Shown one piece after another: positions 57,513 to 64,000 of a DNA stretch of 64,000 bases. This DNA comes from Floridanema evergladense. GTDB lineage: Bacteria > Cyanobacteriota > Cyanobacteriia > Cyanobacteriales > Aerosakkonemataceae. The notes below the pieces were generated by a model. That model saw only the letters and a list, made by a program, of their open reading frames with translations, ran no database searches and was not told where the DNA came from. The position numbers were made by a program, and so were the translations under genes. The stretch lies in assembly GCF_041929205.1 (NCBI RefSeq), contig NZ_JBHFNT010000054.1. One strand, 5' to 3'. Within the stretch, counting starts at the first letter, position 1, and each line of letters begins with the position of its first letter.

Positions 57513-60080
57513 TTATTCAACTTCTTCTTCTTCGCCATTTGTGGGAGGAACTAGGGCGACAGCTGCGATCGCATCATCGTCATCCAACCTTTGCACTCTT
57601 ACACCTGTGGCATATTGAGATTGGGAAGGAATGGCATTGACAGCTTGACGAATAATAATTCCTCGCGTTGTTACCATCATCAATTCATCATCTTCATTGA
57701 CGATTAAAAGTGAGGCTAATTTATCGTTCTGTTTGCGGAATTTAATCGCAATTTTGCCTTTTGTTGCTCGACTGTATAATTTAAATTGGGAAACTGGGAC
57801 TCGTTTTCCATAGCCGCCATTGGTGACTACTAACACCCAAGGCCCTTGAGTTCCGTTGAGTAATTCTTCTCCATTGCTATTCGTTTCTTCGGCTTCCAAT
57901 TCTGGTTCAACTTCGCTTACTTCGGCAATATTAGCAACAATTGAACCGGGTAAAACATCCATGCTAATTACTTCATTGCCATTCTCTAACCGCATTGCCC
58001 TTACGCCTCTGGTGGCGCGACCTAAAGGACGTAATTGGTCGTGATCTGCTTTGAAGTGAATTGCCATTCCTTGACGCGATCCGATAATAATACTATCTTC
58101 AATTCTGGCGCGTCTTACCCAACGTAATTGATCGCCTTCTTCTAAGGAAATCGCAATTAATCCATTTGCCCGAATGTTGCTAAATGCAGAAAGTTGGGTT
58201 TTCTTAATGTAAGCTTGCTTGGTTAACATTACCAAGTATTCATCGTTGCTAAATTCGGCTACCGCTACCATCGAGGTGATTTTTTCATCGACGGGAATTG
58301 GTAACATTTGTACGATCGGAACGCCTCTAGCGGTGCGCGATGAAGTGGGAATTTGGTAAGCTTTTAAGCAATAAACAACGCCTTTATCGCTGAAGAACAA
58401 AACGCTGTCGTGATCGCAACAGGTGAGGAAATGTTCGACGACATCATCCTCTTTCATTTTGTTAGCTGCTTTGCCACGAGTTCCCCGACTTTGCGCTTCA
58501 AAGGTACTGACTGGCATTCTCTTGATATAACCTTGTTCAGTTAATAGAATCAAGGCTTTTTCATTGGCAATTAAATCTGTGTCGTCTAGTTCACCTTCGG
58601 CGTGTTCGATGACTGTTCTTCTGGGTGTGGCAAAGGTGGTTTTTAGCTGTGCTGCTTCGGTTTCGATGATTTCTAAGATGCGTTCCCGACGTTGTAAGAT
58701 GTCGCGCAAATCAGCAATTTTAGCAACTAATTCTTCATGTTCTTGGCTGATTTTTTCGGCTTCTAAAGCTGTCAGACGGCGCAATTGCATTTGTAAAATT
58801 GCATCAGCTTGGGCATCAGAAAGTCCATAATTTTCGATCAATTCTTGGCGTGCGGTAGGTGCATCGGCAGCGTGACGAATTAATTCGATAATTCTATCTA
58901 AATTCGCTAAAGCAATTAACAACCCTTGTAAAATGTGATCTCTTTCTTCGGCTTTTCGCAGTTCGTATTGAGTGCGTCTGGTAATACATTCAATGCGAAA
59001 GTCTAGGAAGACGTTGAGGAATTGTTTTATGGTTAATAGCTGGGGTTCGCCGTTGACTAGCGCCAGCATATTTGCGCCAAAATTTGCTTGTAATGGGGTT
59101 TGTTTGTAAAGGTTGTTGAGGACAACTCTGGGATAAGCATCACGTTTTAGTTCGACCACAATTCTCATACCGTCGCGATCGCTTTCATCCCGAATATCAG
59201 CTATTCCTTCTAGTCTTTTATCATTGACTAATTCGGCAATTTTTTCGATTAATGCGGCTTTGTTTGTTTGGTAAGGTAATTCGGTAATGATGATCGCTTC
59301 TCGATCGGGCCTGCCACGATGTTCAATTGTTTCTATATTGGCAACACCCCGCATCGTAATGGAACCGCGCCCAGTGGTATAAGCTTCTTTAATTGCTGAG
59401 GTTCCTAATATTTGTCCGCCTGTGGGAAAATCAGGGCCAGGAATATACCGAATTAACTGAATATCGGTAATTTCTGGGTTATGAATTAGGGCGATTAAAC
59501 CATCAATTAATTCGCCTAAATTGTGTGGAGGAATGTTGGTTGCCATTCCCACTGCAATACCCGATGAACCGTTAAGCAAAAGTTGGGGAACTCTAGCAGG
59601 TAAAACTACGGGTTCTTGTTGAGAACCGTCGAAATTATCCGCAAAATCAACGGTTTCAGCTTCAATATCCCGCAACATTGCTTCGGTGGCGAGTGCTTGC
59701 AAGCGACATTCGGTGTAACGCATTGCTGCTGGTGGATCGTTGTCTACCGAACCGAAGTTACCATGTCCGTTGATCAGGGGCGATCGCATGGAAAAGTCTT
59801 GCGCCATCCGCACTAGCGCATCATATACTGCCGTGTCCCCATGTGGGTGGTACTTACCTAACACTTCCCCTACCACACGGGCGCACTTTCTAAACGGGCG
59901 GTCTGGGGTGAGTCCCAATTCGTGCATTGCATACAAAATGCGTCGATGTACTGGTTTCAGACCATCCCTAGCATCTGGGAGTGCCCGCCCTACAATCACG
60001 CTCATTGCGTATTCCAGGTAAGACCGGGACATCTCGTTCCCTAAATCTGTGGGTATAATCCGCTCCTGGGAAGTGGTCAT
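57513..60080 (-). CDS. gyrA: DNA gyrase subunit A
   Basis: GyrA is the breakage-reunion subunit of DNA gyrase. The 855-residue protein has the winged-helix region with catalytic Tyr122 (AAMRYTECRL), the quinolone-determining segment HPHGDTAVYD (Thr83, Asp87), and the C-terminal beta-propeller. The GyrA box appears as QSRGTRGK, so gyrase rather than topoisomerase IV is likely, although cyanobacteria can carry a second paralogue. There is an acidic tail (NGEEEEVE). GGAG lies about eleven bases before the ATG. Confidence 0.94.
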   Translation of the reverse strand: MTTSQERIIPTDLGNEMSRSYLEYAMSVIVGRALPDARDGLKPVHRRILYAMHELGLTPDRPFRKCARVVGEVLGKYHPHGDTAVYDALVRMAQDFSMRSPLINGHGNFGSVDNDPPAAMRYTECRLQALATEAMLRDIEAETVDFADNFDGSQQEPVVLPARVPQLLLNGSSGIAVGMATNIPPHNLGELIDGLIALIHNPEITDIQLIRYIPGPDFPTGGQILGTSAIKEAYTTGRGSITMRGVANIETIEHRGRPDREAIIITELPYQTNKAALIEKIAELVNDKRLEGIADIRDESDRDGMRIVVELKRDAYPRVVLNNLYKQTPLQANFGANMLALVNGEPQLLTIKQFLNVFLDFRIECITRRTQYELRKAEERDHILQGLLIALANLDRIIELIRHAADAPTARQELIENYGLSDAQADAILQMQLRRLTALEAEKISQEHEELVAKIADLRDILQRRERILEIIETEAAQLKTTFATPRRTVIEHAEGELDDTDLIANEKALILLTEQGYIKRMPVSTFEAQSRGTRGKAANKMKEDDVVEHFLTCCDHDSVLFFSDKGVVYCLKAYQIPTSSRTARGVPIVQMLPIPVDEKITSMVAVAEFSNDEYLVMLTKQAYIKKTQLSAFSNIRANGLIAISLEEGDQLRWVRRARIEDSIIIGSRQGMAIHFKADHDQLRPLGRATRGVRAMRLENGNEVISMDVLPGSIVANIAEVSEVEPELEAEETNSNGEELLNGTQGPWVLVVTNGGYGKRVPVSQFKLYSRATKGKIAIKFRKQNDKLASLLIVNEDDELMMVTTRGIIIRQAVNAIPSQSQYATGVRVQRLDDDDAIAAVALVPPTNGEEEEVE

Positions 60081-60462
60081 ACGGTGAAAAACTCCAAAAA
60101 TGTGAGATATATGTTGCTAAAATGCAAGTAATTCAAATTTCAGCTAAATTGAGTTTCAATAATGCCGAAATACCATTAAAATTCTATCATATTTTGCCGT
60201 TTTTGGTTGAACAAAATTAACTTTTCCTTTAATCTGGTATGGTTTTCCTAGTAGTTAAATAGTTACTGACTTTCTAGCTGACTATTTGTTGTTATGAATT
60301 AGTTTGATTATTGGCGATCGAATTATCAAAGATTTAGGCTGAAATGAGATTTTTTTCGCTGGATATTCAAAAATTTGTTACTAAATGAAATCAGCTTGCT
60401 GCACCTGTGCTTCTATATTGCTAAGGTGGAAAAATCCCCCTGTTGTTTACCTACGAGAAACT
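60081..60462. other. Spacer between divergent gyrA and the deacetylase-like gene
   Basis: No gene is seen. It is AT-rich, with a weak GCGATCGAATTATC segment. An in-frame ATG at 60385 could extend the next gene by 26 residues, but those are Cys-rich and unlike the family. Confidence 0.5.
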
Positions 60463-61380
60463 ATGTTACCTGTAATTTATTCTGATGAGTTTTTATTACA
60501 CGATACAGGTTCATTTCACCCAGAACGTCCGCAACGCTTAAGTGCAATTGTAAAAGCTTTGAAAGATGTGCCATTCGCTGACCAATTAAAGTGGCAATTA
60601 CCAACACCAGTGGCAAACAGAGATGTAATGCCTTGGCTGCAAAAAGTGCATTCTCAGGAACATATTGAAAGGGTGGAATTAATTGCCAAACGTGGTGGGG
60701 GAAATTTGGATGGTGATACTCCGGTTTCTGCTGCTAGTTATGATGTGGCATTGTTAGCGGTAAATGCTTGGTTGGATGGTGTCGATCGCGTTTTGGCGAC
60801 AGGAGATCCGGCGTTTGTATTGGCGCGTCCACCGGGACATCATGCGGAACGCGATCGGGGAATGGGTTTTTGTTTGTTTTCCAATGCAGCGATCGCAGCT
60901 TGTTACGCTTTGGAACAACCGGGAATTAAACGAGTGGCTATTTTAGATTGGGATGTGCATCACGGAAATGGCACACAGAACTTTGTGGAACATCATCCTA
61001 AATTAGCTTATTGTTCGTTGCATCAGTCGCCTTGTTATCCGGGAACAGGTTATGCAAATGAACGGGGAGAATATAAAAATGTGTTAAATATTCCCATGCC
61101 TCCGGGTAGTGCTATTGCAGAATATCAAAGGGCATTTGAATCGGAAGTAATGCCATTTTTATCGATTTATCGCCCAGATTTACTAATTGTTAGTGCTGGA
61201 TATGATGCTAATGCTGACGATCCTTTAGCCAGAATTGAGTTGCAACCTGATGATTTTGCCATTTTTACAGAGTATTGCTTAAAGTTAACTCGACGGATTG
61301 TTTTTGGTTTAGAGGGAGGTTACGATTTAACGACTTTGGCTGAATCTGTGGTGGCAACAATTGAACAGTGTTTAGTTTAG
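60463..61380 (+). CDS. Histone deacetylase-like (class II type) amidohydrolase
   Basis: This 305-residue enzyme belongs to the arginase-deacetylase superfamily, which includes histone deacetylases and bacterial acetylpolyamine amidohydrolases. Zinc and catalytic motifs are present: LARPPGHHAERDRGMGFCLFSN with the His-His pair, AILDWDVHHGNGTQ with the zinc Asp and His, and SAGYDANADDPL. FGLEGGYDLTTLAES supplies the catalytic-region Tyr. The ATG at 60463 (MLPVIYSDEF) is preferred. The substrate is unknown. Confidence 0.92.
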   Translation: MLPVIYSDEFLLHDTGSFHPERPQRLSAIVKALKDVPFADQLKWQLPTPVANRDVMPWLQKVHSQEHIERVELIAKRGGGNLDGDTPVSAASYDVALLAVNAWLDGVDRVLATGDPAFVLARPPGHHAERDRGMGFCLFSNAAIAACYALEQPGIKRVAILDWDVHHGNGTQNFVEHHPKLAYCSLHQSPCYPGTGYANERGEYKNVLNIPMPPGSAIAEYQRAFESEVMPFLSIYRPDLLIVSAGYDANADDPLARIELQPDDFAIFTEYCLKLTRRIVFGLEGGYDLTTLAESVVATIEQCLV

Positions 61381-61442
61381 TAAAGTGGGCATTTTTATTG
61401 AGCAGAACTGATAACTAATCAACTAGGGAGGAGATTAAAGCG

Positions 61443-61892
61443 GTGAAGTACCAAGAAATTTTTGAGGTAGATATTACTAGCAAACAAAAGTTGAGTTCTG
61501 AAGAGGCTGTGGCTGCGATCGTCATGGTGGCAGTTTACGCTAATGGACAACCTTCAGAAGAGGAAAATGAGGAAGCCATTAATATTATTAATACTCAAGA
61601 TATCTTCGAGAATTACTCAGTTGATGAGTTTGAGAAGATGCTCAATAAAATTACCCGAATGTTGAATGACGAAGGGATTGGCGTTTTATTTAGAACAGCT
61701 GTAGAGTCTGTTGATGATTTGGGGGAAGTTGCGTTTCAAGCAGTAGCAGAAATGATGTTAATCGATCAGAAAATTGAGCATGATGAGGAGAGTTTTTTGT
61801 CTCAGTTAGCGGAAGCTTTGGATATATCCGAAGAAGTGGCGCAGGATATGATTGATGAGTTAATTGATGAGGAGGAAGAGGCGTTTTCTTAA
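61443..61892 (+). CDS. TerB-like acidic helical protein
   Basis: This 149-residue protein resembles the TerB tellurite-resistance-like family, an alpha-helical, acidic, metal-binding fold: KLSSEEAVAAIVMVAVYANGQPSEEENEEA and FQAVAEMMLIDQKIEHDEESFLSQLAEALDIS. The two acidic repeats are typical. A GTG start with GGGAGGAG about 12 bases upstream is used. The last residues are strongly acidic (EEEEAFS). TerB-like proteins in cyanobacteria are widespread and not shown to act on tellurite. Confidence 0.75.
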   Translation: MKYQEIFEVDITSKQKLSSEEAVAAIVMVAVYANGQPSEEENEEAINIINTQDIFENYSVDEFEKMLNKITRMLNDEGIGVLFRTAVESVDDLGEVAFQAVAEMMLIDQKIEHDEESFLSQLAEALDISEEVAQDMIDELIDEEEEAFS

Positions 61893-61924
61893 GAGGATGT
61901 TTGAAAAAGTTCGGGCGGTTGAAA

Positions 61925-62030
61925 CCGCAGCTATACAAACAAAGTCCGCCTTCGCGGACTCTAATTTTTTAACCTGCGAAGGCAGGTTTTGTCTGTATAG
62001 CCCCCGACTTTAGTCGCGGGGCTTTTAAAA
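61925..62030. repeat. Serial hairpin repeats (AGTCCGC family)
   Basis: Three hairpins follow each other: AGTCCGCCTTCGCGGACT, AACCTGCGAAGGCAGGTT and CCCCGACTTTAGTCGCGGGG. The first, with the adjoining GCTATACAAACAAAG, is the inverse of the repeat at 39207-39236. No gene is seen from 61893 to 62364. Confidence 0.6.
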
Positions 62031-62364
62031 CATCGAACCATGAAGACACGAAGAAAGAAGCAGCAGAAGATAACGGAGGTAGCTAACCTGGATTTAGTAT
62101 GAGGCTTGAGCGAGAAATACGGGTATAATAAATAATAATTTAAGCGTAGTAAAAGGGAATATTTGGGGAGCGATCGCACTGTTCACCATAGTATAAATGC
62201 GATCAATTTTTCAGTTGGGATTGGGTTGGTGATTGAGCCTAGAATTTATATATTAATATCCCTGTATCCTTGTAAAAAATCCTGTTGTACTGGTAAGGAA
62301 AGGTGATGAAAGTGATTCTTTCAATAGTAGGATGGCAAAATACTTAGAAAAATTATGATACACC

Positions 62365-62691
62365 GTGCCTAACCCACGCATAACTGAAGAGTTACTGAGT
62401 CGGATAGAACAACATCTTGATGCTATACTCGAACAACAAGACCTCCCACTGCTATTTCAAGCTGGTGAAAGAGCGATGTTAGCGCGATTGCGAACCGGAA
62501 ATATCACCAGACAAGATATAGAGTTTTATCTCCACGAACTTATAGAATCAAGTATATTTCGGCGCACAGGCGACTTGAAAAAAGCCCACAAACGCGCTCT
62601 AAAATTGAGAGGAGTGACAGAGCGAGATTTATTCCATCCCGATGTCATCCGTCAATATCCAGAAATATTTCCCTATCACTGGAGAGAGTAA
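62365..62691 (+). CDS. Uncharacterised 108-residue protein, first of a pair
   Basis: I do not recognise this protein. It starts (GTG) MPNPRITEELLSRIEQHLDAILEQQDLPLLFQAGER and continues with a helical region, TGDLKKAHKRALKLRGVTERDLFHPDVIRQYPEIFPYHWRE. It is highly charged, without a membrane span or Cys. The next gene begins two bases after its stop and its ribosome site (GGAGAG) lies within the end of this gene. Such tight pairing suggests a two-component unit, possibly toxin-antitoxin-like. Confidence 0.65.
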   Translation: MPNPRITEELLSRIEQHLDAILEQQDLPLLFQAGERAMLARLRTGNITRQDIEFYLHELIESSIFRRTGDLKKAHKRALKLRGVTERDLFHPDVIRQYPEIFPYHWRE

Positions 62692-62692
62692 A

Positions 62693-63403
62693 ATGACTTT
62701 TGTTCACGTCAGGCTGACCCAAGAAAAGCAAGATGATTTGATCGTAGAATATCTTGTTGAGTCTTTTGACTTCAACCAGCAGAAGGAATGGGAAAAAATT
62801 GGAAAAATATTGATTAACAAGCAAACAAAAAGTTACGAATTTGAACCATCAGATATATGGAATGCTCATAAAATTATTCCGCCTTCAATCTTTGATATTG
62901 AAGAACCGACTAGAGAAAAAATTATTAAATCACAATATAATGATTATGGTTGGGGTGCTTGGTCGATGCTAATACACCATTGGGCAAGCTCGTTTATTAA
63001 GCGTGGCTCATTCCCTCAACATCATCCCTCATCGTTATTTGCAAATCAGTTGGAGCCTAACCAAGAAAGCGATATACATCTAGGGGTATCTAAGCAAAAT
63101 TCCCAAGAAAAAATGCAGCATAATAAATCTCCAAAACAAAGAAAACCCAGCAATAGAATAACTGATATTGGAGACGAAAAACTTACGGGCAATGCACTAC
63201 TTCAAAAAGTTAAGAAACTCTCAGGCTTAACCCAGAGACAGAAAGCGAAGCACTGTGGATACTATACAATTAGAAAACATGGTAAGACTTATGTCAAACT
63301 CACAAATTCTCGTAACCTCACAGATTTTCGTAATGCTGTATTGGCGGCTAAAAGTATGGCATTGAATCCAGAAGAAACGAAAGAAGTAGAGACGAGGGAT
63401 TAG
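62693..63403 (+). CDS. Protein with an orphan N-terminal domain and a cyAbrB-like C-terminal segment
   Basis: This 236-residue protein has two parts. Residues about 1-115 are unrecognised (MTFVHVRLTQEKQDDLIVEYL, GWGAWSMLIHHWASSFIKRG). After a polar linker, residues 164-236 resemble the conserved first half of cyanobacterial AbrB proteins: LTGNALLQKVKKLSGLTQRQ, KAKHCGYYTIRKHGKTYVKL, then NAVLAAKSMALNP. The normal second half of cyAbrB, which contains the remaining DNA-binding portion, is absent. The ATG at 62693 follows GGAGAG by six bases. The previous gene ends one base earlier. Confidence 0.72.
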   Translation: MTFVHVRLTQEKQDDLIVEYLVESFDFNQQKEWEKIGKILINKQTKSYEFEPSDIWNAHKIIPPSIFDIEEPTREKIIKSQYNDYGWGAWSMLIHHWASSFIKRGSFPQHHPSSLFANQLEPNQESDIHLGVSKQNSQEKMQHNKSPKQRKPSNRITDIGDEKLTGNALLQKVKKLSGLTQRQKAKHCGYYTIRKHGKTYVKLTNSRNLTDFRNAVLAAKSMALNPEETKEVETRD

Positions 63404-63452
63404 GTACGAATGCAATCTTTCTGGACGACAAAATCAACATCTCAAATTAAAT

Positions 63453-63899
63453 ATGACAGGAAATCGTTTAGAATTGCTCGATCGCGATTTATCTACACTT
63501 CTCGAAAAAGCCTCTGTTTCCCAACAAAGAAATGCGGCTTTAATTGCCAGCCAATTTGCAATTGAACGCACTAACTTAAACGATCCAATTGTTTCCCAAG
63601 CATTAAAAGCAATAGAAATTGGCAATTTCTGTGACGAATCTTTAAGGGAAAAAATCGAAGCTTTGGTTAACCAACTGGATGAAATTCAATGGGATTTACA
63701 AGAAAAGATGGATGCAGGTGAGGCAGAGTTATCAACCTATTTAACGGCTTTTCAACAAGCAAGATCGGCTAACTCTCTATATTTTGCCTTAGATGCCGAT
63801 GCCTTCAATGCAGCAACAGAATCTATTTATGAAGCTGATGCAGCTACCGATGATTTAGCACTGGAGTTTAGACTATCGCACCGAAGGTGCGATGTCTAA
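63453..63899 (+). CDS. Uncharacterised helical protein with a repeat-derived C-terminus
   Basis: I do not recognise this 148-residue protein. It is largely helical (RLELLDRDLSTLLEKASVSQQ, KIEALVNQLDEIQWDLQEKM), with no signal or span. The last residues (SHRRCDV) are encoded by a palindromic repeat (63871-63896), so the true gene may have been longer and was shortened by repeat insertion. There is no ribosome site of note. A spacer of about 100 bp to the window end has no further gene. Confidence 0.6.
   Translation: MTGNRLELLDRDLSTLLEKASVSQQRNAALIASQFAIERTNLNDPIVSQALKAIEIGNFCDESLREKIEALVNQLDEIQWDLQEKMDAGEAELSTYLTAFQQARSANSLYFALDADAFNAATESIYEADAATDDLALEFRLSHRRCDV
63871..63896. repeat. Small palindrome at the end of the last gene
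   Basis: ATCGCACC and GGTGCGAT (63875-63893) pair around GAA, with outer GAC/GTC. It overlaps the final seven codons and the stop of the upstream gene. Confidence 0.6.
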
Positions 63900-64000
63900 A
63901 CGGAGAATACCAAGCGAAATCACTCAGTAGTTAGCTGAGTCAAAAGAACTTGATTAAATTAGGAATTCCGAGTCGAAAAAATTAAGTTTTTGTCTTTTTC

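Noticed and set aside
60385..60462. Upstream extension of the deacetylase-like gene
   Set aside because: The extra 26 residues are Cys-rich and unlike the family, and the ATG at 60463 begins the conserved N-terminus.
1..64000. tRNA or rRNA genes, prophage, intact transposase genes
   Set aside because: No cloverleaf, rRNA-like stretch, integrase or transposase motif was found by eye. A dedicated search (tRNAscan-SE, Infernal) could still find one in the unassigned spacers.

Overview
This window is chromosomal DNA of a filamentous, nitrogen-fixing cyanobacterium. The evidence is a nif cluster in cyanobacterial order (nifH-D-K-orf-E-N-X-orf-orf-W-hesA-hesB-fdxH), genes confined to or typical of cyanobacteria (ycf34, a Mo-nitrogenase C-terminal-domain protein, fused modBC, a PF14516-type AAA-like protein), frequent GCGATCGC (HIP1) octamers, and many seven-base tandem repeats of the STRR type known from filamentous cyanobacteria. 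A heterocyst-former is plausible because of fdxH, coxBAC and fdxB, but a non-heterocystous filamentous diazotroph cannot be excluded from this stretch alone.

Layout. 1-12.1 kb: the nif cluster, entering the window inside nifH and running to a FeoA-like iron protein. 12.2-16.3 kb: molybdenum supply, with a two-gene minus-strand unit (a ribbon-helix-helix/Mop fusion and a stand-alone Mop protein) divergent from modA-cupin-modBC. 16.3-24.5 kb: a repeat-rich region with a CBS-domain gene, a TPR-like gene, the coxBAC terminal oxidase, the nif-specific ferredoxin fdxB and a small UPF0175/orphan/HNH cassette. 24.5-32.2 kb: an RND efflux pair and a phosphonate/phosphite-type ABC importer (phnDCE). 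32.5-39 kb: an AAA-like/degenerate GGDEF protein, a CHAD protein, an orphan and cydAB. 39.4-61.9 kb: mainly housekeeping genes (carB, malQ, rodZ-like, rsuA-like, cdsA, cbiT, cca, ycf34, tsaB, lnt, gyrA, a histone-deacetylase-like gene) with small accessory genes between them. 62-64 kb: three poorly characterised genes, one ending in a cyAbrB-like segment.

How it fits together. The first 23 kb form a diazotrophy island: nitrogenase structural and cofactor genes, Fe-S and iron-handling proteins, molybdate uptake and storage or sensing, nitrogenase ferredoxins, and an oxidase that can remove O2 near nitrogenase. GTA-N8-TAC sequences matching the NtcA consensus lie upstream of feoA and coxB. cydAB adds a second oxygen-consuming oxidase 14 kb away.

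The most unusual items are: the ribbon-helix-helix/Mop regulator candidate with a perfect palindrome over its own promoter; a cupin dioxygenase-like gene inside the mod operon; three TACTAGTA palindromes spaced exactly 22 bp apart; heptamer and octamer repeats expanded in frame inside two proteins; a pentapeptide-repeat/RidA fusion; a two-gene unit whose second product ends in a cyAbrB-like segment; a 42-bp perfect palindrome that forms the end of lnt; and a terminator-bearing minus-strand small-RNA candidate near 17.1 kb. No tRNA, rRNA, CRISPR array or intact transposase was seen.
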